From Alishewanella aestuarii B11 (GTDB lineage Bacteria; Pseudomonadota; Gammaproteobacteria; Enterobacterales; Alteromonadaceae): 64,000 nt of DNA. The stretch lies in the NCBI RefSeq assembly GCF_000280055.1, contig NZ_ALAB01000024.1:124001-188000 (forward strand). The letters are read 5' to 3'. The stretch's first letter is position 1. The number at the start of each line of letters is the position of its first letter. A program made the translations under genes and the position numbers. The notes beneath the pieces are model-generated. The model was not told the origin of the DNA. It was given only the letters and a program-made list of their open reading frames with translations, and did no database searches. Shown piece after piece: positions 7,933 to 18,733 of the stretch.

Positions 7933-10314
7933 GTGCAAGAATTCGTCATTTGGTATCAGGACCTGGGAATGCATGATGTTGACCGGGTCGGCGGCAAAAA
8001 TGCTTCTTTGGGCGAAATGATCAGTAATCTGGCCTCGGCCGGGGTGCAGGTGCCGGGCGGTTTTGCCACCACGGCCTATGCCTTTAATCAGTTTTTAGAG
8101 CAAAGCGGCGTCAATGAGCGTATTTATAAACTGCTGGATACGCTGGATGTTGGTGATATTCAGGCGCTGTCAGAAGCCGGCAAGCAGATCCGGCAATGGG
8201 TTATCGATACGCCGTTTCAGCCTGAGCTGGAACAAGCGATCCTCGCAGCCTACCAGCAATTACACCCGGACAGCAGCCAGGATGTCTCCTTTGCCGTGCG
8301 CTCCTCAGCTACAGCAGAAGATATGCCGGATGCCTCCTTTGCCGGCCAGCAGGAAACCTTTTTAAACGTCCGTGGCTATGATGCGGTGATTACTGCGATT
8401 AAACACGTGTTTGCGTCGCTGTTTAATGACCGTGCTATTTCTTACCGGGTGCATCAGGGCTATGACCACCGCGGTGTGGCCCTGTCTGCCGGCGTGCAGC
8501 GGATGGTGCGTTCTGATCTGGCCTCATCCGGTGTTATGTTCAGTATTGATACTGAATCCGGTTTTGAAGATGTGGTCTTTATTACCTCGTCTTACGGCCT
8601 GGGTGAAATGGTGGTGCAGGGCGCGGTGAATCCGGATGAGTTCTATGTGCACAAACCCACGCTGGCAGCCGGCCGGCCGGCGGTGGTAAAGCGTAACCTG
8701 GGTAGTAAGCTGCTGCAGATGGTTTACTCCAGCGAACAGGGGCATGGCAAGCAGGTAAAAATTATTGATGTTGAGCAAAGCGCCAGACGCCAGTTCTCAC
8801 TAACCGACAACGAAGTCGAGCAACTGGCGGCGCAAGCGGTGATTATTGCCAAACATTACGGCCGGCCGATGGATATCGAATGGGCCAAAGATGGCGTAGA
8901 TGGCAAGCTCTATATTGTACAGGCACGGCCGGAAACGGTAAAAAGCCGCGAAGATAGCAACAGTATTGAGCGTTACCAGTTACAGGCGAAAAGCGCGGTA
9001 CTGGTAGAAGGCAGGGCCATTGGGCAACGGATTGGTCGCGGTACCGCCAAGGTGCTAACTGATATTTCACAGATGGATAAAATTCAGCCGGGCGATGTGC
9101 TGGTTACTGATATGACTGATCCGGATTGGGAACCGATTATGAAGCGCGCCTCGGCTATCGTCACTAACCGTGGCGGTCGTACTTGTCATGCTGCCATTAT
9201 TGCCCGCGAGCTGGGGATCCCGGCTGTTGTTGGCTGCGGTGATGCAACGGCGAAAATTCAGGCCGGGACTGACGTTACCGTATCCTGCGCCGAAGGCGAT
9301 ACCGGCTTTGTTTATCAGGGCCTGCTGGACTTTAATGTGGTAACCAGCCAGGTTGATCAGATGCCAAAACTGGATCTGAAAGTGATGATGAACGTCGGTA
9401 ATCCGGAACGCGCCTTTGCTTTCTCGCGTTTACCGCATGCCGGTATTGGTCTGGCGCGGTTAGAGTTTATTATTAACCGGATGATCGGCGTGCATCCCAA
9501 GGCGCTGTTAAATTACGCCGGTCAAAGCGCCGAGTTAAAAGCAACCATCGATGAAATGACGGCCGGTTATGCCGATCCGGTGGAATTTTATATCGCCAAG
9601 CTGACCGAGGGTATTGCTACGCTGGCCTGTGCCTTTGCACCGGAAAAAGTCATAGTACGGATGTCAGACTTTAAATCCAACGAATACGCTAACCTGATTT
9701 GTGGTCAGCAGTATGAGCCGCACGAAGAAAACCCGATGATTGGTTTCCGTGGTGCCTCGCGTTACCTGTCAGAGGATTTCCGCGATTGCTTCGCGTTAGA
9801 AGTAGAGGCATTAAAGCGGGTTCGTAACCAGATGGGGTTTAGTAACGTCGAAATTATGATCCCCTTTGTGCGCACCCTGGAAGAAGCCGCCGGAGTGATC
9901 GACTTGCTGGCCGCACATGGTTTAAAACGCGGCGAGAATGGCCTGCGGGTTATTATGATGTGTGAGCTGCCGTCTAATGCTTTGCTGGCTGAAGAATTCC
10001 TCGAATATTTCGATGGCTTCTCGATTGGCTCTAACGATCTGACGCAGCTGACGCTGGGACTGGATCGCGATAGCGGTTTGATTGCGCATTTGTTTGACGA
10101 ACGTAATCCGGCTATTAAAAAGCTGTTGGCAATGGCAATTCAGACCTGTAAAGCCAAAGGCAAGTATATCGGCATCTGTGGTCAAGGGCCTTCGGATCAT
10201 GAAGACTTTGCCGCCTGGCTGATGGAGCAGGGTATTGAAAGTGTGTCGTTAAATCCGGACACTGTGGTCGATACCTGGCTGTATCTTGCTGAAAAATATG
10301 GCAAGCCTCTATAA
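7933..10314 (+). CDS. ppsA: phosphoenolpyruvate synthase
   Basis: A 793-residue enzyme (E. coli PpsA has 792) converting pyruvate, ATP and water to PEP, AMP and phosphate for gluconeogenesis. Order of domains: N-terminal ATP-binding region ([11 protein letters not shown] near residue 20), the central swivelling phosphohistidine domain with His419 in GGRTCHAA, and the C-terminal PEP/pyruvate barrel ([25 protein letters not shown]). The open frame extends upstream to 7852, but the GTG at 7933 is chosen because GGAGAG lies just before it and the resulting N-terminus matches the family. A strong terminator follows. Confidence 0.96.
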   Translation: MQEFVIWYQDLGMHDVDRVGGKNASLGEMISNLASAGVQVPGGFATTAYAFNQFLEQSGVNERIYKLLDTLDVGDIQALSEAGKQIRQWVIDTPFQPELEQAILAAYQQLHPDSSQDVSFAVRSSATAEDMPDASFAGQQETFLNVRGYDAVITAIKHVFASLFNDRAISYRVHQGYDHRGVALSAGVQRMVRSDLASSGVMFSIDTESGFEDVVFITSSYGLGEMVVQGAVNPDEFYVHKPTLAAGRPAVVKRNLGSKLLQMVYSSEQGHGKQVKIIDVEQSARRQFSLTDNEVEQLAAQAVIIAKHYGRPMDIEWAKDGVDGKLYIVQARPETVKSREDSNSIERYQLQAKSAVLVEGRAIGQRIGRGTAKVLTDISQMDKIQPGDVLVTDMTDPDWEPIMKRASAIVTNRGGRTCHAAIIARELGIPAVVGCGDATAKIQAGTDVTVSCAEGDTGFVYQGLLDFNVVTSQVDQMPKLDLKVMMNVGNPERAFAFSRLPHAGIGLARLEFIINRMIGVHPKALLNYAGQSAELKATIDEMTAGYADPVEFYIAKLTEGIATLACAFAPEKVIVRMSDFKSNEYANLICGQQYEPHEENPMIGFRGASRYLSEDFRDCFALEVEALKRVRNQMGFSNVEIMIPFVRTLEEAAGVIDLLAAHGLKRGENGLRVIMMCELPSNALLAEEFLEYFDGFSIGSNDLTQLTLGLDRDSGLIAHLFDERNPAIKKLLAMAIQTCKAKGKYIGICGQGPSDHEDFAAWLMEQGIESVSLNPDTVVDTWLYLAEKYGKPL

Positions 10315-10338
10315 CAAACGTTAAAGACTATCGGTGTT

Positions 10339-10368
10339 AAAATCCCGCCTTTTGGCGGGATTTCTTTT
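10339..10368 (+). terminator. ppsA terminator
   Basis: AATCCCGCC and GGCGGGATT form a 9-bp stem around a TTTT loop, followed by TCTTTT. Confidence 0.9.
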
Positions 10369-10491
10369 ATATCAGCATAGCCATAGCGCCGCGCTTATGG
10401 CAAATTAAGGGTGTTAGCCTGCCAGGGCGGCACAGAGCTGGGCGCAGATGGCTTTAGCTCGACAACAATAACAACAATTCAGGGGAACGTA

Positions 10492-12003
10492 ATGCAACAA
10501 TTGGTGAATACCATTAACGGCATAATCTGGAGTGAGGCACTGATTTATCTGTGTCTGGGTGCCGGTTTATTTTACTCCATCATGACCCGCTTTGCGCAGG
10601 TGCGGCATTTTAAAGAAATGTGCAAGCTGCTGTTTAACAACACGAGTTCAGATAAAGGCATTTCATCGTTTCAAGCCCTGGCAGTATCGCTATCCGGCCG
10701 GGTCGGTGTCGGTAATATTGCCGGTGTTGCTGCCGCCATCGGTTTCGGTGGTCCGGGCGCCGTATTCTGGATGTGGGTGGTGGCCTTTTTGGGCGCCAGT
10801 ACCGCTTATGCCGAGTCAACGCTGGGTCAGGTATACAAAGTTGAAGAAAATGGTCAGTACCGTGGCGGTCCGGCTTATTATTTTGAACGTTGCCTGGGCT
10901 GGCGCTGGCTGGCAGTGTTATTCGCCGTCTCGGCGATTATCGGCTGTGGTATTTTCTTACCTGGCGTGCAGGCGAATGCGGTCGGCAATGCGGTAACTCA
11001 GGTCTTTGGTGACGGCAATATGGTAACCACCAGTTTTGGCGAAGTCGGTACCAATAAACTGGCGGCACTGGCACTGATCTTAATTGTACTGGCCTTTATT
11101 ATCTTTGGTGGTATTAAGCGCATCGCTAACTTTACTCAGGTAGTCGTGCCCTTTATGGCGCTGGGCTATATTGTAATGGCGCTGATTATCGTGTTCTTAA
11201 ACTTAGATAAAGTACCGGGTGTGTTTGGCCTGATTTTATCAGATGCCTTCACTGCACAAGCCGGTTTTGGCGCCGCCATTGGCTGGGGTGTAAAGCGCGG
11301 TATTTACTCTAACGAAGCAGGCCAGGGTACTGGCCCACACGCTGCAGCTGCCGCTGAGGTTGACCATCCGGCACAGCAAGGCTTGGTGCAGGCGTTCTCA
11401 GTTTATGTCGATACTTTGTTTGTCTGTACCGCCACGGCGTTAATGATTTTAATTACACAGCAGTACAACGTCGTCGGTGAATTACCGGCCGGTCAATTTA
11501 TTGTACAAAATGTCGATGCGGCTACCGAAATCGGCTCTGCCGCCTTTACGCAACTGGCACTGAATAGTGTGTTCGGTGGTTTTGGTCAAATTTTTGTGGG
11601 TTTAGCGCTGTTCTTCTTCGCCTTTACCACTATTCTGGCCTATTACTACATCACTGAAACCAATGTCGCTTACCTAAACCGTCTGTTTAATAACAAGCTA
11701 CCACTGATCGTGTTTAAAATTCTGCTGATGGCGATGGTGGCTTACGGCACTGTCAATGCTGCTGGCTATGTCTGGGATATAGGTGATATTGGGGTAGGCT
11801 TAATGGCCTGGATCAACGTGCTGGGTATTCTGGTGATTTTCTTCCTGCATAAGCCTGCCATTCTGTGTCTGAAGGACTATGAAGAACAGAAGAAAGCCGG
11901 CGGCCCAATTAGCTTTGACCCGGTTAAACTGGGCATTAAAAATGCGACCTTTTGGGAGCAGCGCTTAGCCAAATCTCAGGCGGAGCAAAAAGGCAGCGAC
12001 TAA
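10492..12003 (+). CDS. sodium:alanine/glycine symporter (AGCS family)
   Basis: A 503-residue integral membrane protein with about ten hydrophobic helices. Family features visible are GVGNIAGVAAAIGFGGPGAV near residue 75, the following ESTLGQVYK, and GWGVKRGIYSNEAGQGTGPHAAA near residues 265-287, which is characteristic of AGCS transporters. It imports alanine or glycine with Na+. The start at 10492 has AGGGGAA about 5 bases upstream; an in-frame upstream extension to 10411 lacks such a site. The upstream region shows no glycine riboswitch. It is probably monocistronic, with its own terminator. Confidence 0.93.
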   Translation: MQQLVNTINGIIWSEALIYLCLGAGLFYSIMTRFAQVRHFKEMCKLLFNNTSSDKGISSFQALAVSLSGRVGVGNIAGVAAAIGFGGPGAVFWMWVVAFLGASTAYAESTLGQVYKVEENGQYRGGPAYYFERCLGWRWLAVLFAVSAIIGCGIFLPGVQANAVGNAVTQVFGDGNMVTTSFGEVGTNKLAALALILIVLAFIIFGGIKRIANFTQVVVPFMALGYIVMALIIVFLNLDKVPGVFGLILSDAFTAQAGFGAAIGWGVKRGIYSNEAGQGTGPHAAAAAEVDHPAQQGLVQAFSVYVDTLFVCTATALMILITQQYNVVGELPAGQFIVQNVDAATEIGSAAFTQLALNSVFGGFGQIFVGLALFFFAFTTILAYYYITETNVAYLNRLFNNKLPLIVFKILLMAMVAYGTVNAAGYVWDIGDIGVGLMAWINVLGILVIFFLHKPAILCLKDYEEQKKAGGPISFDPVKLGIKNATFWEQRLAKSQAEQKGSD

Positions 12004-12045
12004 GCTTAGCAGCAAAGCTGAATCGCGATGATGTTTGATATATAT

Positions 12046-12075
12046 CAGCCCTGGCCCTTGCCGGGGCTGTTTTTT
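12046..12075 (+). terminator. terminator after the AGCS symporter
   Basis: A 10-bp stem (CAGCCCTGGC with GCCGGGGCTG, one G-T pair) with a CCTT loop, followed by six T. Confidence 0.88.
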
Positions 12076-12164
12076 CGGCTAAGCTGACAACTTACAGAAA
12101 CACATCATACCAGTTAAGCCCCAAAGCATTGAGGGGTAAACCTAAACAAGTGACGGAGTCTGTT

Positions 12165-12860
12165 ATGCGAGAACTCTATATCGCCAATAAAAACTATTCT
12201 TCCTGGTCATTAAGGCCCTGGCTATTGATGAAACAGTTGGATATCGCCTTTACCGAGCAACTGGTTCCCTTTGCCGAACAAGACAGCTTTGCTAAATTCC
12301 GTAGTTTCTCACCCAGTGGCAAGGTACCCTGTCTGGTGCAGCACAACACGGTGATCTGGGATTCGCTGGCGATTGCCGAGTATCTGTATGAGCATTATCC
12401 GACGGTGTGGCCAGCGGATCGCCGGGTAAGGGCCTGGGCGCGCTGCGCAGCGGCAGAAATTCATGCTAATTTTAATGCGTTACGCAGTATTTGCAGCATG
12501 AACTGCGGCCTGCGCATTCAGCTACATGAACATAGTGCGCCGCTATTACGGGATCTGGCCCGGCTGGATGAGCTGGTTACTGAAGGGTTGCATAAATTTG
12601 GCGGCCCCTATCTGGCCGGCGCACAGTTCACTGCGGCAGATGCCTTTTATGCGCCTGTTGCCTTTCGTCTGCAAAGCTATGGCCTGAGTTTAAGCCAAGA
12701 GGTCAATGCCTATTTTGCCCGCTTGCTGCAATTGCCGGCAATGCAGGACTGGTATCAGCAAGCATTGGCTGAGCCCTGGCTGGACAAGGCACATGATGCC
12801 CTGATCCCAGAGGTCGGCACTATCACTGCCGACCTGCGTACCGGAGTACAGGCGGTTTAA
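12165..12860 (+). CDS. glutathione S-transferase family protein
   Basis: A 231-residue protein with an N-terminal thioredoxin-like GSH-binding domain (IANKNYSSWSLRPWLLMKQL; SPSGKVPCLV with the cis-Pro; DSLAIAEYL) and an all-helical C-terminal domain. The Ser-Ser-Trp-Ser segment at residues 11-14 holds the likely catalytic Ser, as in the zeta-like/YfcF-type enzymes. The start at 12165 has CGGAG 6 bases upstream. The substrate cannot be deduced. Its stop codon interlocks with that of the converging ABC transporter (shared TTAA at 12857-12860). Confidence 0.88.
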   Translation: MRELYIANKNYSSWSLRPWLLMKQLDIAFTEQLVPFAEQDSFAKFRSFSPSGKVPCLVQHNTVIWDSLAIAEYLYEHYPTVWPADRRVRAWARCAAAEIHANFNALRSICSMNCGLRIQLHEHSAPLLRDLARLDELVTEGLHKFGGPYLAGAQFTAADAFYAPVAFRLQSYGLSLSQEVNAYFARLLQLPAMQDWYQQALAEPWLDKAHDALIPEVGTITADLRTGVQAV

Positions 12861-14701
12861 TCCAGACCTATAAAACCGCCGGTTTGATGCGCCCAAAGCT
12901 GGGCGTAAATACCGCCGGCGGCAACCAGTTCGGCATGCGTACCTTGCTCAACGATCTTACCCTGGTCCAGCACTATTAAGCGATCCATCTGGGCAATAGT
13001 CGACAGCCGGTGTGCAATAGCAATTACCGTTTTATTGGTCATCAGTTTATTCAGGCTGGCCTGGATCGCAGCCTCGACTTCAGAGTCCAGCGCAGACGTC
13101 GCTTCATCCAGGATCAGGATAGGGGCGTTTTTCAGCAGCACCCGGGCAATGGCAATACGCTGCCGCTGGCCGCCAGAGAGCTTAACGCCGCGTTCACCCA
13201 CCTGGGCGTCCAGTCCGCTATTGCCTTTAGGATCGGTTAGCTCATCAATAAACAGTGAGGCTTCCGCTTGCTCTGCAGCTGTCAGCAGTTCCTGCTCACT
13301 GGCATCCGGCTTACCATAGCTGATGTTGTCACGTACCGAGCGATGCAACAAAGAGGTGTCCTGCGTGACCATCGCGATTTGCCGGCGCAGACTTTCCTGA
13401 CTGACCTGACTGATATCCTGGCCATCAATCAGGATCTGACCGCTTTGGACATCATAAAAACGTAGTAACAGGTTAACCAGCGTCGATTTCCCGGCGCCGG
13501 AGCGGCCAACCAGACCAATTTTCTCACCCGGTTTAATCGTCAGGTTCAAGCCATCGATCACCGGCGATTTTGCGGTGTTCAGGGCCTTGCCGTAGTTAAA
13601 GCTGACGGCAGCAAAGCGGATCTCGCCCTGACTGACTACCAGCTCACTGGCATTGGGCTTATCCAGCACGCTGGCCGGTTGCGACAGGGTAGTGATGCCA
13701 TCGGCGACAGTACCGATATTTTCAAACAGGCTACTGACTTCCCACATAATCCACTGTGCCATGCCGTTTAACCGAAGTGCCAGACTAACAGCAATGGCAA
13801 TGGCGCCAACGGTGATGGCGCTGCCAGCCCATAAGTACAGCGCCAGGGCGGCGACGGCAAACACCAGCAGATAGTTCAGGCTTTGTACCGACACGCTTAA
13901 GCCGGTAGCCAGCCGCATTTGCCGGTATACCGGTTTTAAAAATACCTCCATACTCTCGCGGGCATAGTCTTCTTCGCGCCGGGTATGCGAGAACAGCTTA
14001 ATGGTATTGATATTGGTGTAGCTATCGACTATGCGGCCTGTCATTTCTGAGCGCGCATCAGCCTGCTCGGTTGATACCCGCTTTAAACGCGGTACAAAAT
14101 ACAGTTGTAAACCAATATAAAAAACTAGCCAGATCAGCATCGGGATCATCAGGCGCCAATCGGCATCGGCAACAAAAAACAGCATTGCAGAGAAATACAC
14201 CAGTACATACACCAGCACATCCAGCAGCCTCATTACGGTTTCGCGCACCGCCAGCGACGTTTGCATGACTTTGGTTGCAATACGGCCGGCAAAGTCATTT
14301 TGATAAAAGCCGATACTTTGTCTTAGCAGATAACGGTGAGCCAGCCAGCGGATAGACATTGGATAATTTCCGAGCAGGGTTTGATGCACCAGCGCGGAAT
14401 GAAACAGTGTTAACAGCGGCAGTAAGACCAGCGTAACTAACGCCATCCAAATCAGGTTAGCGCGCTCTTCACTAAAGAATGTTTCGGGTTCTTTCGCTAC
14501 CAGCCAATCGACCAACTGGCCCATAAAGCTAAATAACGACACTTCGAGGATCGCTAACAGTGCCGAACTTATCGACATCACCAGCAGCGGCAGCTCCATA
14601 CCTTTGGTATAGTGGCGGCAAAAGGCCAGCAGGCCCTGTGGCGGTTGCGAGGGTTGTTGTTCTGGAAAAGGGCGCGTTAAGCGTTCAAAAAAACCTAGCA
14701 T
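12857..14701 (-). CDS. ABC transporter, fused permease and ATPase
   Basis: A 614-residue half-transporter of the MsbA/multidrug exporter type. A six-helix membrane domain (about residues 40-330) is followed by a nucleotide-binding domain with Walker A GRSGAGKST, signature LSGGQRQRIAIAR, Walker B ILILDEATSALD and the H-loop His in IAHRLST. I take the ATG at 14701; the open frame extends 17 codons further to a TTG without a better ribosome site. It would act as a homodimer exporting a lipid, drug or peptide; the substrate is unknown. No accessory protein is encoded beside it. Confidence 0.9.
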   Translation of the reverse strand: MLGFFERLTRPFPEQQPSQPPQGLLAFCRHYTKGMELPLLVMSISSALLAILEVSLFSFMGQLVDWLVAKEPETFFSEERANLIWMALVTLVLLPLLTLFHSALVHQTLLGNYPMSIRWLAHRYLLRQSIGFYQNDFAGRIATKVMQTSLAVRETVMRLLDVLVYVLVYFSAMLFFVADADWRLMIPMLIWLVFYIGLQLYFVPRLKRVSTEQADARSEMTGRIVDSYTNINTIKLFSHTRREEDYARESMEVFLKPVYRQMRLATGLSVSVQSLNYLLVFAVAALALYLWAGSAITVGAIAIAVSLALRLNGMAQWIMWEVSSLFENIGTVADGITTLSQPASVLDKPNASELVVSQGEIRFAAVSFNYGKALNTAKSPVIDGLNLTIKPGEKIGLVGRSGAGKSTLVNLLLRFYDVQSGQILIDGQDISQVSQESLRRQIAMVTQDTSLLHRSVRDNISYGKPDASEQELLTAAEQAEASLFIDELTDPKGNSGLDAQVGERGVKLSGGQRQRIAIARVLLKNAPILILDEATSALDSEVEAAIQASLNKLMTNKTVIAIAHRLSTIAQMDRLIVLDQGKIVEQGTHAELVAAGGIYAQLWAHQTGGFIGLD

Positions 14702-14960
14702 GCGAATTAATCCGATAGAGAAAAGCGGGATAGCTAAAAACGAAATAGCCAAACATAAAACAACAAAGTGCCAGCTGCGGCATCTTGCTGATTGTAACCG
14801 ATCCGGCGGGCAAAAGCCTTAACCGTTATTATCGGAATTGTGATAATATAACAATTGATGCGGGGCTTTTTTAGCAGAGCGCTGCCGCTAAGACTTGATT
14901 CCTGGACTGGGGATCCCAATTTCCGCTACTGTGTTGTCAGCGTTTTATTTGAGAATTTAA

Positions 14961-15542
14961 ATGAGTATTAAACTGGTTACTTCCACCCTGTTACCGACGC
15001 CCTTTGCCGAGTTTCGTTTACACGGCTTTGAAGCGGCAAATGGTAAAGAACATGTCGCGCTGACCCTCGGTGATATTAGCAGCGATGAGCCGGTATTAGC
15101 GCGCGTGCACTCTGAATGTTTAACCGGTGATGCGCTGTTTAGTTTGCGCTGTGATTGTGGCCCGCAACTGGAAGCCGCCATGCGGAAAATTGCCGAAACC
15201 GGTCGCGGCGTGATTTTATATCTGCGCCAGGAAGGTCGGGGTATTGGTCTGATCAATAAAATCCGCGCCTATGCTGAACAGGACAAGGGGCTGGATACGG
15301 TCGAAGCCAATGAGATTCTGGGTTTTTTACCAGACCAACGCGAGTATGGTATTGCCGCCGACATGTTTGCCCAACTGGGTGTAAAACAAATCCGCTTACT
15401 GACCAATAACCCCCGCAAGTTAAAAGCACTGCAGGATGCCGGCGTCAATGTGCTGGAGCGGGTACAGCACCGGGTGAAAACTACTGCCCATTCGCATCGC
15501 TATCTGGCGACCAAGGCCGCAAAACTTGGGCATATGGAGTAA
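14961..15542 (+). CDS. ribA: GTP cyclohydrolase II
   Basis: A 193-residue enzyme (E. coli RibA 196) that opens GTP to the first riboflavin precursor. The zinc ligands Cys53, Cys64 and Cys66 lie in [18 protein letters not shown], and [16 protein letters not shown] follows. It is a stand-alone cyclohydrolase rather than the RibBA fusion. The upstream 259 bp (14702-14960) hold an AT-rich promoter-like region but no recognisable FMN riboswitch. The ribosome site is weak (GAGAATTTAA). Confidence 0.96.
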   Translation: MSIKLVTSTLLPTPFAEFRLHGFEAANGKEHVALTLGDISSDEPVLARVHSECLTGDALFSLRCDCGPQLEAAMRKIAETGRGVILYLRQEGRGIGLINKIRAYAEQDKGLDTVEANEILGFLPDQREYGIAADMFAQLGVKQIRLLTNNPRKLKALQDAGVNVLERVQHRVKTTAHSHRYLATKAAKLGHME

Positions 15543-15575
15543 GCAGGAATTTACTGCCAAAGCCCTAAGCCCACT

Positions 15576-15603
15576 TTGGCATAATCTGACGCAGTGCTAT
15601 ACT
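15576..15603 (+). promoter_or_regulatory. sigma-70-type promoter for ydiJ
   Basis: TTGGCA at 15576-15581 and TATACT at 15598-15603 have a 16-base spacer and lie 31 bp before the ATG. The gene therefore appears to have its own promoter even though ribA is close upstream. Confidence 0.6.
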
Positions 15604-15633
15604 GCCGCCAGTTTAAGCTGAAGTGGCAGAATT

Positions 15634-18600
15634 ATGATTGCGAAGCTGAATCCTGAGCTGGCATTGGACGCCAGCGTCGTTGCCTTTACCAAAGCCCTGC
15701 AACATGCCGGCTTTACCGGTGATATTGAAACCAGCTATGGCAGTCGGCTGGCTGTCGCCACCGACAACAGTATTTATCAAGCCTTACCACAAGCGGTATT
15801 GTTACCGCGCAGTACTGATGATCTGGTCATCATGACATCACTGGCGCAAACCTCCAGCTTTAGCCATCTAAAATTCAGCCCGCGCGGCGGCGGCACCGGC
15901 ACTAACGGCCAGGCACTGACCGAGCATATCGTGGTCGATCTATCACGGCATATGCGGCAAATTCTGGAGCTGAATGTCGAACAGCGCTGGGTACGGGTGC
16001 AGGCCGGGGTGATTAAAGATCAGCTGAATGCCTTTTTAAAGCCCTATGGCTTTTTCTTTGCCCCCGATCTGTCCACGTCCAACCGCGCCACTATCGGCGG
16101 CATGATTAATACTGATGCCTCAGGTCAGGGCTCGCTGGTCTATGGTAAAACCAGCGACCATGTGTTAGCCCTGAAAACGGTGCTGATTGACGGTAATGTG
16201 CTGAATACCCGCAAGATGCCGCTGTTTGAAGCTGAGCACCGAGCCGAGCAACCTAATAGCATCGGCCGCATCTACCGCCAGGTATTAGATAGCTGCCGTA
16301 ATAAAAGGGCGCTGATCTTAGATAAATTTCCACGCCTGAACCGTTTTTTAACCGGTTATGATTTAGAGCATGTGTTTAACGCCGACATGACTGAGTTTGA
16401 TCTGTCGCGGATTATTACCGGCTCGGAAGGCTCGCTCGGTTTTGTTACCGAGGCTAAGCTTAATATCACGCCGATCGCCAAATATAAATGCCTGGTCAAT
16501 ATTAAATACGACAGCTTTGAAAGTGCGCTGCGTAACTCGCCTTTCCTGGTCGCAGCGGCTGCCACCTCGGTGGAAACCGTCGACAGTAAGGTGCTGACCC
16601 TGGCACGTAGCGATATCGTCTGGCATCAGGTCAAAGAGCTGATAACTGATGTGCCCGGCAAGGAGATGCAGGGCCTGAATATTGTTGAATATAACACCGA
16701 GTCTGAGCAGGAAATTCACGACAAAATTTCCGCTCTGACTGCGCGTTTGGACGAGGCGATCGAACAGCAGCAAGGCGGCATCATTGGCTATCAGCTTACC
16801 TATGATGCAGCAGCAATTAATGCGATTTACACCATGCGGAAAAAGGCGGTGGGGCTGCTGGGCAATACCGCCGGCAATCATAAACCGGTGGCCTTTGCCG
16901 AAGATACCGCGGTGCCGCCGGAAAATCTGGCTGATTTTATCCTCGAGTTTCGTGCGCTGTTAGATGCACACGGTTTGCACTATGGCATGTTTGGTCATGT
17001 TGATGCCGGGGTGTTGCATGTGCGGCCGGCACTGGATTTATATGACCCGGAGCAGGAACGTTTGCTGCGGACTATTTCAGATCAGGTGGTCGCGTTAACC
17101 GCAAAATATGGCGGTTTGATGTGGGGCGAGCATGGTAAGGGCTATCGCAGTGAATACGGACCGGCGTTTTTCGGTGAGGAACTCTTTACTGAGCTTAGGA
17201 AAATCAAAGCGGCTTTTGATCCGCGCAACCGTGTCAATCCGGGAAAAATCTGTACACCTTATCAAAGTCACGATGCTTTGGTCAGTGTTGACGGTCAAAA
17301 GCGTGCCTGGTTTGACCGGCAAATTCCGGTTGCGGTGCGTGAAAGCTTTGACAGCAGTATGAACTGCAACGGCAATGGCCTGTGTTTTAACTATGAAGAA
17401 AGCTCGCCGATGTGTCCGTCCAGTAAGGTCACTAAAGATCGGCGCCATAGCCCGAAAGGCCGTGCCGGTTTAATGCGCGAGTGGCTGCGCTTACAACAGC
17501 AGGCGGGCGAAGATATCCTGCAAACGGAACAGCGTTTGTTACAGCAAGGCCAGGGCATCAGCAGTATCTGGCAGAAAATAAAGAATACGCTGGCTAAACG
17601 CCAGGGCGATGCGGACTTTTCGCATGAGGTGATGGAGGCAATGGAGGGCTGTCTGGCCTGTAAAGCCTGTGCCGGCCAGTGTCCGATCAAGGTTGATGTG
17701 CCAAGCTTCCGCGCCCGTTTCCTGCAGCTATACCACAGTCGCTATTTACGGCCGGCAAAAGACTATGTGGTTGCCAATATTGAGCGTACCGCGCCCTTAC
17801 TGGCGAAAGCCCCTAAGCTGGTGAATTTTTTCCTCGGGCAGCGCTGGCTGCAAAAAGGCCTGGAGCATGGCGTTGGCTATGTCGATACGCCACTGTTATC
17901 GGTACCCACGCTGGCGCAGCGGTTGGAGGGACGTTACAGCTTTTCGTTTGATAAACTGAACGCTTTAACGGCTGAGGAGCGGCAACGCACGGTACTGCTG
18001 GTGCAGGATCCTTTTACCAGTTTTTACGAAGCGGAACTGGTGGCCGACGCACTGCAGTTGCTGGAAAAACTGGGTTATCAGCCGCTGTTATTGCCATTTC
18101 TGCCAAACGGTAAGCCGGAGCATGTAAAAGGCTTTTTAAAGCAATTTGCGGCGACCGCTGCCACGGCGGCAGCCTTTTTTAACCAGCTAAATCAGTATCA
18201 GCTGCCATTGTTAGGTCTGGATGCGTCATTGGTGCTGGTCTATCGCGACGAGTATGTGAAAGCGCTTGGCACAGAGCGGGGGGATTTCCAGGTCTTACTA
18301 TTGCAGGAATGGTTAGTGCAGCAAAGCTTGCCTAAGGTGGCGCAGACACAGCAGTTCTCGTTACTGGCGCACTGTACTGAGAAAACCGCCTTACCTGCCA
18401 GTGAAAAGCATTGGCAGCAGATCTTTGCCCAGATGGGGCTGGAATTAAAGCCGGTCAGCGTTGGCTGCTGTGGTATGGCCGGTACCTATGGCCATGAAAA
18501 GCAGCAACTTGAGAACAGTAAAGCGCTGTTTGAACTCAGTTGGCGCGCGCCGGTAACCCAGCTCGGTAATGAGCAGATTCTGGTGACCGGTTTCTCCTGT

Positions 18601-18675
18601 CGCAGTCAGGTAAAACGGCTGGTTGGTGATAAGCCGCGCCATCCGCTGCAGGCGCTGTTGCGAGCCTTGGTGTAG
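15634..18675 (+). CDS. ydiJ: YdiJ-type FAD/4Fe-4S oxidoreductase (D-2-hydroxyglutarate dehydrogenase family)
   Basis: A 1013-residue protein (E. coli YdiJ about 1018). Order: an N-terminal FAD-binding PCMH domain (FSPRGGGTGTNGQ near residue 85; ATIGGMINTDASGQGS near 152), an FAD-linked oxidase C-terminal domain (GMFGHVDAGVLHVRP; GLMWGEHGKGYRSEYGP), then a 4Fe-4S region with Cys673, Cys676, Cys679 and Cys683 in CLACKACAGQCP. The C-terminal part contains a GCCGMAG cysteine motif typical of CCG domains. E. coli YdiJ oxidises D-2-hydroxyglutarate, a by-product of serine synthesis by SerA. The electron acceptor here is not known. It is probably monocistronic. Confidence 0.92.
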   Translation: MIAKLNPELALDASVVAFTKALQHAGFTGDIETSYGSRLAVATDNSIYQALPQAVLLPRSTDDLVIMTSLAQTSSFSHLKFSPRGGGTGTNGQALTEHIVVDLSRHMRQILELNVEQRWVRVQAGVIKDQLNAFLKPYGFFFAPDLSTSNRATIGGMINTDASGQGSLVYGKTSDHVLALKTVLIDGNVLNTRKMPLFEAEHRAEQPNSIGRIYRQVLDSCRNKRALILDKFPRLNRFLTGYDLEHVFNADMTEFDLSRIITGSEGSLGFVTEAKLNITPIAKYKCLVNIKYDSFESALRNSPFLVAAAATSVETVDSKVLTLARSDIVWHQVKELITDVPGKEMQGLNIVEYNTESEQEIHDKISALTARLDEAIEQQQGGIIGYQLTYDAAAINAIYTMRKKAVGLLGNTAGNHKPVAFAEDTAVPPENLADFILEFRALLDAHGLHYGMFGHVDAGVLHVRPALDLYDPEQERLLRTISDQVVALTAKYGGLMWGEHGKGYRSEYGPAFFGEELFTELRKIKAAFDPRNRVNPGKICTPYQSHDALVSVDGQKRAWFDRQIPVAVRESFDSSMNCNGNGLCFNYEESSPMCPSSKVTKDRRHSPKGRAGLMREWLRLQQQAGEDILQTEQRLLQQGQGISSIWQKIKNTLAKRQGDADFSHEVMEAMEGCLACKACAGQCPIKVDVPSFRARFLQLYHSRYLRPAKDYVVANIERTAPLLAKAPKLVNFFLGQRWLQKGLEHGVGYVDTPLLSVPTLAQRLEGRYSFSFDKLNALTAEERQRTVLLVQDPFTSFYEAELVADALQLLEKLGYQPLLLPFLPNGKPEHVKGFLKQFAATAATAAAFFNQLNQYQLPLLGLDASLVLVYRDEYVKALGTERGDFQVLLLQEWLVQQSLPKVAQTQQFSLLAHCTEKTALPASEKHWQQIFAQMGLELKPVSVGCCGMAGTYGHEKQQLENSKALFELSWRAPVTQLGNEQILVTGFSCRSQVKRLVGDKPRHPLQALLRALV

Positions 18676-18690
18676 CGAGTATCGCTAAAA

Positions 18691-18717
18691 AAACACCCGG
18701 CAGTTGCCGGGTGTTTT
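18691..18717. terminator. bidirectional terminator between ydiJ and the TonB receptor gene
   Basis: ACACCCGGCA and TGCCGGGTGT form a 10-bp stem with a GT loop. It is flanked by A-runs on the left and T-runs on the right, so it can end both converging transcripts. Confidence 0.9.
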
Positions 18718-18733
18718 GCTGCTGTGAGCCAGC

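Noticed and set aside
10369-10491. Glycine riboswitch upstream of the AGCS symporter
   Set aside because: The characteristic GGAGAG and GGGGCAA-type core is not present.
14702-14960. FMN riboswitch upstream of ribA
   Set aside because: The conserved riboswitch core sequences were not found; only AT-rich promoter-like sequence is present.
16363-16881. 172-codon antisense frame inside ydiJ
   Set aside because: Its codons are the mirror of a well-conserved gene, and it shows no start signal or recognisable domain.
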